A stretch of DNA of 56,961 nucleotides from contig CANSLJ010000026.1 in NCBI GenBank assembly GCA_947647735.1, forward strand, positions 1-56,961, in the 5' to 3' direction. This stretch comes from an uncultured bacterium (GTDB lineage: Bacteria > Bacillota > Clostridia > Lachnospirales > Lachnospiraceae). The position numbers and the translations under genes were made by a program. Below the pieces are notes generated by a model. The model did not search any database. It was given only the letters and a program-made list of their open reading frames with translations, and had not been told where the DNA came from. Every line of letters starts with the position of its first letter. Positions within the stretch are counted from its first letter, which is position 1. Shown here piece by piece: positions 46,624 to 55,897 of this stretch.

Positions 46624-46672
46624 CTCTGTGCATATTTTAGTACATCATAGTTTATGGTAAGTATGCACAGAG
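46624..46672. terminator. Inverted repeat between convergent genes, possible bidirectional terminator
   Basis: CTCTGTGCATA (46624-46634) and TATGCACAGAG (46662-46672) pair perfectly over 11 bases around a 27-base loop. It lies between the panE-like gene and the converging histidine kinase gene, where a two-way terminator is expected. T-runs are weak on both sides. Confidence 0.5.
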
Positions 46673-46677
46673 GTAAA

Positions 46678-48096
46678 TTATTCATCTTCGTCAGCCACAG
46701 GCAGGGAAAAAATAAATTCTGTACCGACACCAACCGTACTGATCACATTGATATGCTCACCATGTGCCATAATGATTTCCTTTGTGATGGAAAGCCCAAG
46801 GCCAGTGCCCTTTTTATCCTTGCCGCGGGATAAATCAGATTTATAAAAACGATCCCAAATAAGCTTTAGATCTTCTTTGGGGATGCCAATGCCTCTGTCC
46901 TTGATAGAAACAAAAACTTTGTTCTTCTTCTCAGTGGTTTCTATTTTAATGATGGAATCCTGGGGACTGAACTTAATGGCATTATCCAGAATGTTGTAAA
47001 GAACCTGCTGAATTTTGCCCATATCAGCGTCCACTGGCATAGTGTCTCCCGTCAGTACCAGTTCGATTGCAACAGACTTATCTTTGCAGACTCCTTCAAA
47101 GGTAGCTGCGGTATTACGGATCGTTGTATTCAGGTCAAAAACGGACTTTTCCAGATAAACTCCTTTTGTATTTAAGTTATTTAGGGTTAGTAGGGAGTCT
47201 GTCAGTTTTTTCAGACGATCGGTTTCGTTTAATACAATATTTAAATATTTTTCGTACAGCTCCGGCGGAACTGTGCCATCAATCATGGCTTCCAGATAGC
47301 CGCGGATGGAAGTGAGCGGCGAGCGAAAATCGTGCGAAACATTTGCCACAAATTTTTTTTGGTTATCTTCTGCGCGGGCGATTTCACTTGCCATATAGTT
47401 CAGGGAGGCGGCAAGATATCCCATCTCATCCGCGCTTTCCACAGTGAATTCATAGTGCATATTGCCAGAAGCGTATTGCTCTGTGGCGGAAATGATTTTT
47501 TTCAGCGGAACATAGACAATTTCCGTAAAAAAGATCAATATGATTAGTGACAGGACAAAAAGTATGATCAGCATAATATAAGAAATATTTAAAAAACTAC
47601 TGGATTCCCGCTTGATCGCAGACATGGACATATGAATGACCACATAGCCTTGTACCCTGTAATTATAGGTAATGGGCGCAAATACGCTGAGCATATCATC
47701 TTGAAAACAGCCGAAAAAGGTGCCTACAGTATAATAGGAACCGGCCGTGGCGGTGGAATCAAAATTTTCGATAACAGTCTCCTTTTCGATATCCAGCGGG
47801 CTGGAGGAATCCAGTACCATGCGCCCGGAGGGATTGATGATCCAGATCGTGCTGTTCATGTAGACTGCGAGGGCATCGATCTGATTCTTTACGGTATCTA
47901 AAGAAGTACGATTGCTGTAGAGATCCGATGCATAGGTATTGGCGATCTGGATCGCTTCTTTATAAAGGGACTCTGCATGGGTTTTCTTGATGTGATCCAG
48001 CGTCATATTGGACACAAAGGTAGCTACCACAACAAAGCCGAAAAAGCCAAAGATCAGATAAGCCAGTATGAACTTCAAATAGAGGGTTTTTTTCAT
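46678..48096 (-). CDS. Sensor histidine kinase with HAMP domain
   Basis: A 472-residue kinase: membrane spans at about 8-29 and 171-194 enclose an extracellular sensor region, followed by a HAMP linker (about 195-245), a HisKA domain with the phospho-acceptor H255 in VSHDFRSPLTS, and an HATPase domain (G-boxes DRGIGIP and GTGLGLS). It pairs with the OmpR-type regulator that ends 16 bases before it. AAGG lies before the ATG. The signal is unknown; envelope stress or antimicrobial sensing is common for this type. Confidence 0.94.
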   Translation of the reverse strand: MKKTLYLKFILAYLIFGFFGFVVVATFVSNMTLDHIKKTHAESLYKEAIQIANTYASDLYSNRTSLDTVKNQIDALAVYMNSTIWIINPSGRMVLDSSSPLDIEKETVIENFDSTATAGSYYTVGTFFGCFQDDMLSVFAPITYNYRVQGYVVIHMSMSAIKRESSSFLNISYIMLIILFVLSLIILIFFTEIVYVPLKKIISATEQYASGNMHYEFTVESADEMGYLAASLNYMASEIARAEDNQKKFVANVSHDFRSPLTSIRGYLEAMIDGTVPPELYEKYLNIVLNETDRLKKLTDSLLTLNNLNTKGVYLEKSVFDLNTTIRNTAATFEGVCKDKSVAIELVLTGDTMPVDADMGKIQQVLYNILDNAIKFSPQDSIIKIETTEKKNKVFVSIKDRGIGIPKEDLKLIWDRFYKSDLSRGKDKKGTGLGLSITKEIIMAHGEHINVISTVGVGTEFIFSLPVADEDE

Positions 48097-48112
48097 ATGC
48101 TGTTACCTTGAT

Positions 48113-48814
48113 TTATATTTTGGCTTCAAATTTATAGCCGATGCCCCATATTGTAGCCAGTTTCCAGCTTTCATGGTCATTTATTTTTTCCCGGAGCCGT
48201 TTGATATGTACATCCACAGTTCTGGTATCTCCGATATATTCATAGCCCCAGATTTGGTCAAGGAGCTGCTCCCTTGTAAAAACATGGTTGGGTGAGGAAG
48301 CGAGGAAATATAATAATTCCAGTTCTTTGGGTGGCATTTCCACTGGCTTTCCTTTATAGAGAACAGAATAATTGGTCTGATTGACAACAAGATCAGGGTA
48401 TTCCACACACTTGAGATCAGGATCAGGAGCGGTCTGGACGGCAGGTTTATAGCGGCGCAGTACAGCCTTCACTCTTGCAACAAGTTCTTTGGAATCAAAA
48501 GGTTTTTCCATGTAATCATCTGCACCCATTTCCAGTCCGAGCACCTTGTCAAAGATTTCGCCTTTTGCGGAGAGCATGATAATAGGCAGGGCAGATTTTG
48601 CGCGGATTTCCCGGCAGACCTGATAACCATCAATACCAGGCAGCATCAGATCCAGCAGCATCAGGTTCGGGCGAAAGCTTTCCATTGCGGTCAGTGCTGA
48701 TTCCCCATCCCCGACGATCAAGGTCTCAAAACATTCCTTTGTCAGATAAAGAGAGATCAGTTCAGCAATATTGCTGTCGTCGTCTACGATTAAAATTTTT
48801 TGTTTGACTGCCAT
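48113..48814 (-). CDS. OmpR/PhoB family response regulator
   Basis: A 233-residue regulator: receiver domain with DDD at 11-13, phospho-acceptor D55 (LLLDLMLPG) and K in MEKPFD, then a C-terminal winged helix (about 130-230; TREQLLDQIWGYEYIGDTRTV). I start it at the ATG at 48814, behind AAAGGAG; upstream in-frame codons run into mutS2. It lies 19 bases after mutS2 and before its kinase, so all three share a minus-strand transcript. Confidence 0.94.
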   Translation of the reverse strand: MAVKQKILIVDDDSNIAELISLYLTKECFETLIVGDGESALTAMESFRPNLMLLDLMLPGIDGYQVCREIRAKSALPIIMLSAKGEIFDKVLGLEMGADDYMEKPFDSKELVARVKAVLRRYKPAVQTAPDPDLKCVEYPDLVVNQTNYSVLYKGKPVEMPPKELELLYFLASSPNHVFTREQLLDQIWGYEYIGDTRTVDVHIKRLREKINDHESWKLATIWGIGYKFEAKI

Positions 48815-48833
48815 AGCGGTCTCCTTTCCCTTG

Positions 48834-51269
48834 TCAGCTTTTGAATGTTGCAATTGTGACACCTGCGTCACCTTCTCCGAATTCGCCGAGCCTGAAACTT
48901 TCTACGTAGCGTACTCGTTTTAAATGTCGTTGCACGGCGCTTCTGAGGGCGCCGGTTCCCTTTCCATGAACGATGCGGACGCTGGGAAGATGAGCAAGAT
49001 ATGCATCATCCAAATATTTATCCAGTTCCGCCAGGGCTTCATCCGTAGTCATACCCAACAGATTGATTTCCGTTTTGACAGAGAGAGATTTACTCATTTT
49101 CATTTTGCCTGTGCCTGTTTTACCAACTCTTAGATTTGCTGGTCCAGTTACATCTTCTTCCTGCATCAGAATCAAGTCATTTATATTTGTCTGGGTACGG
49201 ATAATGCCGCACTGTATAAAAAGATTACCTTTATGGTCAGGTAGAGAACTTACTGTGCCCTTTAGTCCCATCGAAAGAATTTTGACAGAATCTCCTAATT
49301 TTAAGTCGGAAGCTTTTAAAGTTCTGGAAGTTTGAGGCTTTTGCGTATTTTTTATGGAAAGTTTACTGTTTTTATCATCAATTTTTTTCCGAAGTTTCTG
49401 GCGGGAAGCTTCCAGTTCTTTGATGGATGCGCCAGGCCCAGCCTTTTGGAAGGCCCGAATGGTCTCGTCTGCGGTGTTTTTTGCTTCCTGTAAAATATCT
49501 CTTGCCTGCGCGTGGGCTTCTTGCAGGATCTTTTCTCTGGATGCATCCAGTTTTTCCTGTTTTGCTTCCAATTTCTTTTTCAATGTTTCAATTTCTTCTT
49601 TATAAGAACGAATTTCCGCTTCTTCTTTTTCAATGGTGACCTTGCTGCTTTCTAAATCTGCAATCAGATCTTCAAAACTTTCTTTTTCTTCACTGATCTG
49701 CAGCCGGGCGGCGTCAATGATATATTCCGGCAGTCCGAGTCTGCGGGAGATGGCGAAAGCGTTGCTTTTGCCAGGAATGCCGATGAGCAGACGGTAGGTA
49801 GGGCGCAGTGTCTCCACATCAAATTCGCAGCAGGCATTTTCCACAAAGTTCGTAGACAAAGCGTATATTTTCAATTCGCTATAATGTGTGGTCGCCATGG
49901 TGCGGATGCCCCTATCGTGCAGATAGTTTAAAATGGCAATAGCCAACGCTGCGCCCTCTGTGGGATCTGTGCCGGCACCCAGTTCATCAAAGAGGCATAG
50001 GGAATTTTCCTGTGCGCTTTTCAGTATCTGCACGATATTTGTCATATGGGACGAGAAGGTGGATAGGCTTTGTTCAATGCTCTGCTCGTCTCCGATATCC
50101 GCATAAACTTCCCGGAAAATGGAAAGTTCCGAGCGATCCAGAGCAGGAATCTGAAGTCCGGCCTGTCCCATCAAGGTAAAGAGTCCGACAGTCTTTAAAG
50201 AAACTGTTTTACCGCCGGTATTGGGGCCTGTAATGATCAGCAGATCAAAGTCTTTTCCCAGATGGATATCGATAGGCACTACGGATTTTTTGTCGATCAG
50301 CGGATGACGTCCTTTTCTAATATTGATATAATAATCATCATTAAAAATCGGGCGGGAACCGTTCATGGCAAGCGCTAAGGATGCTTTTGCAAAAATAAAG
50401 TCAAGCAGTGTCATGAGCTGACAGTTTTCTAAAATCTCGGATGAATGTTCAGCAGTCTGAGAGCTGAGATCCGCCAGAATTACTTCGATTTCATCTTTTT
50501 CCTCCGCATCCAGTTCTTTCAGCCTGTTGTTTAATGCAACAATGGCAGCAGGTTCGATAAAGAAGGTGGAGCCGGTGGAAGATTGGTCGTGTACCATACC
50601 TGGAACCTGCGTTTTGTATTCAGATTTTACAGGTATGCAGTAGCGATTGTTTCGCTGGGTGATCACAGCATCCTGAAGATAAGTGCGGTAGGAACCGTTT
50701 ACCATGGAAAGAAGCTGGGTATGAATTTTATCTCCAGTGGACGCCTTTTCCCTACGGATTCTTTTTAAATTGCTGCTGGCGTCATCTGCGATTTCCTCCT
50801 CCGATAGAATGCATCGTCTAATCTCCGAAGAAAGGGGGGAAAAGGGTTCTAAAGCATCAAAATAGGCGGTGAGGGAATCACCTTCAGGTTGTGATGCGTT
50901 CTTGTCATCCTGTGCTATGGTGTGCTGGATTTCGGCCTGCTTACCTTCCCTGCCATAGTTTTTTACCCTTGCTACATTTTCCAGCAACATGGCAATCTTT
51001 AATAGTTCTGCGACGGAAAGAGTGCTGCCCACTTCCAGGCTTTTTAGAGAAAAGCCAAGGTCTTTGTTACTTCCAAAGTTCGTGGAGCCTCTGCGGAGAA
51101 GCCGCCCTACGGCATCTTCGGTTTCCTGCTGGCTTTGTTCAATGGTGGTGCGTATGACAGAAGGGCGCAGGGCACGACACATGATACGGCCGGGTTCGGA
51201 GGTTGCATGTTCTGTCAATAAATCTATAATTTTGTGAAATTCCAATACTTTCAGTGATTTGTCATTCAT
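48834..51269 (-). CDS. mutS2: MutS2 family ATPase/endonuclease
   Basis: An 811-residue protein: MutS core and lever domains (about 1-320), the ABC-type ATPase with Walker A GPNTGGKT and Walker B CLFDELGAGTDP, a coiled coil (about 525-615), a KOW-like segment (LKLGDSVKILSMGLKGTV), and a C-terminal Smr domain (LLGMTTDEAL, HGKGTGALR). MutS2 suppresses recombination and rescues collided ribosomes (RqcU) in Bacillus subtilis. AGGAA precedes the ATG at 51269. It heads the operon with the two-component pair. Confidence 0.96.
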   Translation of the reverse strand: MNDKSLKVLEFHKIIDLLTEHATSEPGRIMCRALRPSVIRTTIEQSQQETEDAVGRLLRRGSTNFGSNKDLGFSLKSLEVGSTLSVAELLKIAMLLENVARVKNYGREGKQAEIQHTIAQDDKNASQPEGDSLTAYFDALEPFSPLSSEIRRCILSEEEIADDASSNLKRIRREKASTGDKIHTQLLSMVNGSYRTYLQDAVITQRNNRYCIPVKSEYKTQVPGMVHDQSSTGSTFFIEPAAIVALNNRLKELDAEEKDEIEVILADLSSQTAEHSSEILENCQLMTLLDFIFAKASLALAMNGSRPIFNDDYYINIRKGRHPLIDKKSVVPIDIHLGKDFDLLIITGPNTGGKTVSLKTVGLFTLMGQAGLQIPALDRSELSIFREVYADIGDEQSIEQSLSTFSSHMTNIVQILKSAQENSLCLFDELGAGTDPTEGAALAIAILNYLHDRGIRTMATTHYSELKIYALSTNFVENACCEFDVETLRPTYRLLIGIPGKSNAFAISRRLGLPEYIIDAARLQISEEKESFEDLIADLESSKVTIEKEEAEIRSYKEEIETLKKKLEAKQEKLDASREKILQEAHAQARDILQEAKNTADETIRAFQKAGPGASIKELEASRQKLRKKIDDKNSKLSIKNTQKPQTSRTLKASDLKLGDSVKILSMGLKGTVSSLPDHKGNLFIQCGIIRTQTNINDLILMQEEDVTGPANLRVGKTGTGKMKMSKSLSVKTEINLLGMTTDEALAELDKYLDDAYLAHLPSVRIVHGKGTGALRSAVQRHLKRVRYVESFRLGEFGEGDAGVTIATFKS

Positions 51270-51300
51270 ACTATTTGTTCCTGTTAGTTTATTTTTTTAC

Positions 51301-51309
51301 ATTGTACCA
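51301..51309 (-). promoter_or_regulatory. Extended -10 promoter element of mutS2
   Basis: Read on the minus strand, TACAAT (51306-51301) is preceded by TGG, giving an extended -10. No clear -35 hexamer is visible, which is common for extended promoters. Confidence 0.4.
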
Positions 51310-51334
51310 CATCTTATAACTTTATGGGAAAAAC

Positions 51335-51363
51335 TTTACAGGATTTTGGGAATCGACTATACT
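51335..51363 (+). promoter_or_regulatory. SigA-type promoter of the HtrA-like gene
   Basis: TTTACA (51335-51340) and TATACT (51358-51363) are separated by 17 bases. Transcription would start near 51370, which rules out longer upstream starts for the HtrA-like protein and supports the ATG at 51409. Confidence 0.7.
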
Positions 51364-51408
51364 AAAGATGTAACTTTTGTAAATTATAATAATAGAACGG
51401 TAAATGAG

Positions 51409-52908
51409 ATGCAGAAAAAAGAAGGGATTCGGGAGAAGGAAGCCGGTGAACAGCAGTCGGATCTGGACTCGGAGATTAGTTCGGAAATAACTTTTTTACA
51501 GGAGAAAATAAAAGAGCGGCCTGTGAATAGGAAAAAATTGGTGCGGCGGACGGTTATAACAGTTGTGATGGCGATGGTCTTTGGGCTGGTGGCCTGCATT
51601 ACATTTCTGCTGTTGGAGCCTGTGATCAACAGGATGATTTATCCTGAGGAAAAGGCGGAAATTGTTCGGTTCCCGGAGGAGGAACAGGAAGTAAAACCGG
51701 AAGATATGGCAGCGGATGAGGAGGAACTGCAGATCATCCGAGAGGAGGAGGCGGCGGAAAATCAAGGCGGAACTATCGGGGATTCGGGAGAGCAAGTGAG
51801 TGCTGAGCCGGAAAATATAACATCGGAGGATGGCACTGGAACAGAGGAAAATGCGTCAGATGGCAGAAGCGATGCAGCAGGTATTGCTGAGGAAATTTCT
51901 CCAGAGGAAGCGGCGAAAATAACTGCACTGGAAAATTATCGCGAATTGTATAATGTACTCGGGGAACTGCGGGCAGAAGTGGAAAAGAGCATGGTGTCTG
52001 TGACAACTGTGACATCTGATGTAAACTGGATTAATGATACACTGGAAAATACCGGCGTGACATCCGGACTGATTGTGGCGGACAATGGAAGAGAACTTTT
52101 GATACTGGCAGGTTACAGGAGTTTGAAAGATGCAGATAGTATTTTTGTTTCATTTGGGGAGGAACAGAAAGAGGCAACTGTAAAAGAGGTGGACCAGACA
52201 ACTAAACTTGCTGTGCTGGCGGTGCCGTTATCAACGTTGAGTGTAGAACAGCGGGAAGCGATAACCTATGCGTCTCTGGGAAGTTCTGCAGGACGCACGT
52301 TGGTGGGACAGCCGGTAATGGCAGTAGGATCACCCGTAGGGACCAGTGGTTCTGCTTGTTATGGGATGGTGACTTCCCAAGGGACAGCGATGGGGCTTTT
52401 GGATTCTAATTATAAATTGTTGACAACGGATATTTATGGCAGTAAATCGGCCAGTGGCGTGATTGCCAATATGCGGGGAGAAGTGGTTGCCATTTTATAT
52501 AACGATGACGAAAATAGTGATATGCCGAATAGACTGTGTGGTATTGGTATTTCTGAGTTGAAAAAAACAATAGAAAAGCTTTCTAATGGGGAAAGAATGG
52601 TTTATCTCGGCGTTCATGGGATAGAAATCGTCGGTGCTATCTCTCAGGAATATCAGCTTCCAAGGGGCGCTTATATGACGGGTATCGATATGGATTCTCC
52701 GGCTATGCGGGCAGGATTGCAGAATGGGGATATCATTACAAAAGTCGGCGATGAGGAAATTGTATCTTATGTGGAATTAGTGAATATATTAATGAAAGCA
52801 CAGGTAGGACAGAACCTCAGATTGACTGTGGCAAGGCAGAGTCAGGGAAGAGGAGAATACCAGGAAATGTCGGTGGTTGTAACTTTGGAGGAGCAGGTTG
52901 CAAAGTGA
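51409..52908 (+). CDS. HtrA-like membrane protein with PDZ domain, catalytic triad degenerate
   Basis: A 499-residue protein: a charged cytoplasmic start, one membrane span at about 46-72, an acidic linker (about 75-180), a trypsin-like domain (about 190-390) and a PDZ domain (about 395-490; GAYMTGIDMDSPAMRAGLQNGDIITKVG, split by the usual loop). The fold is clear, but the His expected after the second strand is replaced (LLILAGYRSL), the Asp of the D-x-x-T-D-L box is K266 (DQTTKLAVL), and GNSGG reads SKSAS around S347. It is probably not a protease. It may be a scaffold or chaperone-like sensor. The ATG lies behind a weak site but downstream of a good promoter. Confidence 0.82.
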   Translation: MQKKEGIREKEAGEQQSDLDSEISSEITFLQEKIKERPVNRKKLVRRTVITVVMAMVFGLVACITFLLLEPVINRMIYPEEKAEIVRFPEEEQEVKPEDMAADEEELQIIREEEAAENQGGTIGDSGEQVSAEPENITSEDGTGTEENASDGRSDAAGIAEEISPEEAAKITALENYRELYNVLGELRAEVEKSMVSVTTVTSDVNWINDTLENTGVTSGLIVADNGRELLILAGYRSLKDADSIFVSFGEEQKEATVKEVDQTTKLAVLAVPLSTLSVEQREAITYASLGSSAGRTLVGQPVMAVGSPVGTSGSACYGMVTSQGTAMGLLDSNYKLLTTDIYGSKSASGVIANMRGEVVAILYNDDENSDMPNRLCGIGISELKKTIEKLSNGERMVYLGVHGIEIVGAISQEYQLPRGAYMTGIDMDSPAMRAGLQNGDIITKVGDEEIVSYVELVNILMKAQVGQNLRLTVARQSQGRGEYQEMSVVVTLEEQVAK

Positions 52909-52955
52909 TCGTTTAGGATTAAAATAGTTTAATATTATGAAGAAAGAGGTATATT

Positions 52956-53903
52956 ATGAAATTCATAAAAGATTTTAAAGAAGGCGATAAGATTTTTGAT
53001 ATTTATCTCTGCAAACATAAAGTATCTGCGGTGACAAAGAATGGAAAACCTTATGAGACTGCAACGCTGCAGGATAAAACTGGCAGCATAGAAGCGAAAA
53101 TATGGGACCCGAACAATGCGGGAATTGCTGATTTTGAGGCGATGGATTATGTGGAGGTTTATGGGGATGTAAATAGTTTTCAGGGAATGTTACAGTTAAA
53201 TGTGAAGCGTACCAGATGCGCAAAATCTGGGGAATATGAACCAAAAAATTATTTGCCTGTCAGTTCATACGATATTGAGGAAATGTTTGGTGAAGTGATG
53301 CAGTACATAAAGGGAATATCCAATCCTTACTTGAAAAAGCTTTGTCAGAAGCTTTTTGTGGAGGATAAAGAGCTTGTGAGAAGGTTTAAAAGTTCTTCTG
53401 CGGCAAAGACGGTACATCATGGTTTTGTGGGTGGACTTTTAGAGCATACGCTGAGTGTGGTAAAACTTTGTGACTTTTATTGTACAAGATATAAAAAGCT
53501 GAACAAGGATCTGCTGATCACGGCTGCACTTTGTCATGATATCGGAAAAGTGAAAGAACTTTCGGCGTTTCCGATGAATGATTATACCGATGATGGAAAT
53601 TTCCTTGGGCATATTGTGATCGGGACGGAAATGGTGGGGGAAAAGATTCGGAAAATAGATGGTTTTCCTATGCGCCTTGCATCGGAACTGAAACATTGTA
53701 TTTTATCTCATCATGGAGAATTTGAGTTTGGATCCCCCAAAAAGCCTGCGATCATTGAAGCGGTGGCGCTTAATTTTGCGGATAATACGGACGCAAAGCT
53801 GGAGACCTTTACGGAACTTTTGAATAATGCCTCTGATAATAAGGGATGGCTGGGTTTTAACCGATTGTTAGATGCCAATGTTACGACGACGCAGATGGAG
53901 TAA
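52956..53903 (+). CDS. yhaM: YhaM-type 3'-5' exoribonuclease (OB-fold + HD domain)
   Basis: A 315-residue protein: an N-terminal OB-fold (about 10-110; ATLQDKTGSIEAKIWDP) binds single-stranded nucleic acid, and an HD domain (about 150-300) has HHGFVGGLLEHTL, CHDIGK and ILSHHGE metal-binding motifs. YhaM degrades RNA and DNA from the 3' end and acts in plasmid and mRNA turnover. AGAAAGAGG precedes the ATG. The length is typical. Confidence 0.92.
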   Translation: MKFIKDFKEGDKIFDIYLCKHKVSAVTKNGKPYETATLQDKTGSIEAKIWDPNNAGIADFEAMDYVEVYGDVNSFQGMLQLNVKRTRCAKSGEYEPKNYLPVSSYDIEEMFGEVMQYIKGISNPYLKKLCQKLFVEDKELVRRFKSSSAAKTVHHGFVGGLLEHTLSVVKLCDFYCTRYKKLNKDLLITAALCHDIGKVKELSAFPMNDYTDDGNFLGHIVIGTEMVGEKIRKIDGFPMRLASELKHCILSHHGEFEFGSPKKPAIIEAVALNFADNTDAKLETFTELLNNASDNKGWLGFNRLLDANVTTTQME

Positions 53904-53944
53904 ATGTGGGCGAAGTAAGAAGGTAAACTTTGATAATGAATTTG

Positions 53945-53982
53945 TGGGTCAAATGCGCGTGCAAGTACGTTCGTTTGGCCCA
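53945..53982. repeat. Hairpin between yhaM and rlmD
   Basis: TGGGTCAAA (53945-53953) can pair with TTTGGCCCA (53974-53982) over nine positions with one G-T pair. No T-run follows. It may be a weak terminator or a leader structure of rlmD. Confidence 0.4.
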
Positions 53983-54031
53983 TGTGTAAAAAATTTGAGA
54001 GTCCGGGAAAGCGGGCAAACAGGAGAACAGT

Positions 54032-55633
54032 GTGACATTTCAAAAAAACCAGATTTATACAATAAGAATAGAAGATATCGGAACGGAAGGGGAAGGCATC
54101 GGGAAGATCGAAGGCTTTTCCCTTTTTGTTAAGGACGCTCTGCCGGGAGATGTGGCGAGGGTGCGCCTGACAAAAGTGAAGAAAAATTATGCCTTTGCGA
54201 GGCTTGAGGAAGTGTTGGAGCCCTCTTCTGATAGGGTGGAGCCGCCCTGTGTTTTTCATAGACAGTGCGGAGGTTGTCAGATCCAGGCGCTTTCCTACGA
54301 GAAACAGCTTGTTTTTAAGCAGGCGAAAGTGGAGAATAACCTGGTGAGAATTGGCGGTTTTTCGGCGAAGAAGATTGAGGAAGCTATGGAGCCGATTATA
54401 GGGATGGATGATCCCTGGCATTACCGGAATAAAGCACAGTATCCTTTTGGGTATTCTAAGGATGGGGAGATTGTCACAGGGTTTTATGCCGGCAGGACGC
54501 ATTCTATTATTGCGAATACAGATTGCCTGTTGGGGGCGGCAGAGAATCGGGAAATTCTGGAGATTATATTGGAGCATATGGAGCGGTATCATGTGGCGGC
54601 TTATGACGAGGGGACCGGGCAGGGGCTGGTGCGCCATGTGCTGATACGGAAAGGGTTTTCTACCAGAGAGCTGATGGTGTGCCTTGTGATTAATGGCAGG
54701 AAGACGGAGGGCAGCAGGTGCGGGAATTTTGAGAAAGATGTACCGCATGCACGGGACAGGAAAAGATGGATTCCGGAGCAGGATAAGCTGGTGGACAGGC
54801 TGGCGATGGTTCACGGGATGACGAGTATTTCTGTGAATTTGAATTTGGAAAAGACGAATGTTATTATGGGAACGGATACTTATACGATCTGGGGGAGAGA
54901 TAAGATACGGGATAAGATGCATCTGCTGAAGACAGATGGGGTGGAATTTGTAAAAACTGACAGAAGTGTCATGTATGAAATTTCCCCCAGATCTTTTTAT
55001 CAGGTCAATCTGGAGCAGGCGGAAAAGCTGTATTCTACGGCGCTGTCCTATGCGGGACTGACGGGAAAGGAGACGGTGTGGGATTTGTACTGCGGGATCG
55101 GTACGATATCGCTGTTTCTTGCGCAGGAGGCAAAACAGGTTTACGGAGTTGAAGTTGTACCGGAGGCGGTTCAGGATGCCCGGGAAAATGCCCGCAGGAA
55201 TGGCATTGCGAATGCAGAGTTTTTTGTGGGGAGAGCGGAGGATGTGCTGCCGGGGTTTTATGAGGCAATGGAAAAGAGCGGTAAGAGAGCACGGGGAGAG
55301 AACAGGACGGTTGAAGACAAGGATAGTGTGGAGAGGCATGAAAGTGTGTTGGGAAGCGTGCAAGAGCGTGAGGAGATCACGGATATGCGCCATCCGGATG
55401 TAATTGTTGTGGACCCGCCGAGGAAGGGGTGCGATGCGGTCTGCCTGGAGACGATATTGAAGATGCAGCCAGAGAAGATTGTTTATGTCAGTTGTGACTC
55501 TGCGACGCTGGCACGGGATTTGAAGGTGCTTTGTGGTGGGGGGTATGAGTTGGTGAAGGGGAGGGTTTGCGATCAGTTTTGTCATAGTGTGCATGTGGAG
55601 TGTGTCGTGTTGATGTCAAGGGTGGAAAAGTAA
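54032..55633 (+). CDS. rlmD: 23S rRNA (uracil(1939)-C5)-methyltransferase, RlmD/RlmCD type
   Basis: A 533-residue enzyme starting with GTG at 54032, 5 bases after AGGAGA. An N-terminal TRAM domain (about 1-62) is followed by an iron-sulfur site (C73, C79, C82 and C165), a central RNA-binding part and a C-terminal Rossmann methyltransferase with DPPRKGCD and the catalytic C488 in YVSCDS. It methylates uracil 1939 (or 747 as well) of 23S rRNA. A charged insertion (about 415-450; EKSGKRARGENRTVEDK) lies between the SAM-binding and catalytic parts. rlmD/rumA genes are known insertion points for integrative elements in some Firmicutes. Confidence 0.93.
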   Translation: MTFQKNQIYTIRIEDIGTEGEGIGKIEGFSLFVKDALPGDVARVRLTKVKKNYAFARLEEVLEPSSDRVEPPCVFHRQCGGCQIQALSYEKQLVFKQAKVENNLVRIGGFSAKKIEEAMEPIIGMDDPWHYRNKAQYPFGYSKDGEIVTGFYAGRTHSIIANTDCLLGAAENREILEIILEHMERYHVAAYDEGTGQGLVRHVLIRKGFSTRELMVCLVINGRKTEGSRCGNFEKDVPHARDRKRWIPEQDKLVDRLAMVHGMTSISVNLNLEKTNVIMGTDTYTIWGRDKIRDKMHLLKTDGVEFVKTDRSVMYEISPRSFYQVNLEQAEKLYSTALSYAGLTGKETVWDLYCGIGTISLFLAQEAKQVYGVEVVPEAVQDARENARRNGIANAEFFVGRAEDVLPGFYEAMEKSGKRARGENRTVEDKDSVERHESVLGSVQEREEITDMRHPDVIVVDPPRKGCDAVCLETILKMQPEKIVYVSCDSATLARDLKVLCGGGYELVKGRVCDQFCHSVHVECVVLMSRVEK

Positions 55634-55642
55634 GAGTGTGAA

Positions 55643-55730
55643 AAATCTTTGATTTCAAAGCATTTGTGGAATGCAGAGTTCTATTTGATGAAGTCAACAA
55701 TCCTGTCAAATAGCGAAAAATCAAGGATTT
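55643..55730. repeat. Nested inverted repeats downstream of rlmD
   Basis: An outer pair, AAATCTTTGATTT (55643-55655) and AAATCAAGGATTT (55718-55730), matches in 12 of 13 positions. Inside are the short hairpin GCATT/AATGC (about 55660-55674) and a perfect 8-bp pair, CTATTTGA/TCAAATAG (55681-55688 and 55706-55713). The whole folds as a three-way structure. It may be an rlmD terminator, a structured RNA, or the end of a mobile element. Confidence 0.55.
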
Positions 55731-55753
55731 GGGAACATATTAATGCGTAAGCT

Positions 55754-55818
55754 GAGTTGACAGAATAGATATTGGGTAGGTTGAGTTGACGAGATTATTA
55801 TCGCAAGGTTGGGTTGAT
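55754..55818 (+). repeat. Three spaced direct repeats before the recombinase pseudogene
   Basis: GAGTTGAC occurs at 55754-55761 and 55783-55790, and the variant GGGTTGAT at 55811-55818, spaced 29 and 28 bases apart. Each is followed by a purine-rich segment (such as AGAATAGATA or AGGATAGATA). They lie about 80 bases before the recombinase start and may be protein-binding sites. Confidence 0.45.
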
Positions 55819-55897
55819 AGGATAGATAAATAGATTAATCACCATAGCCTAATAACAGCCTTATGATGAGTAGTCGGATACAGATAGGTGAGAAAAT

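Noticed and set aside
53711-55594. A 627-codon open frame on the minus strand
   Set aside because: It lies fully antisense to rlmD and the end of yhaM, is rich in His, Arg, Leu and Pro as expected of a shadow frame, and has no recognisable domain.
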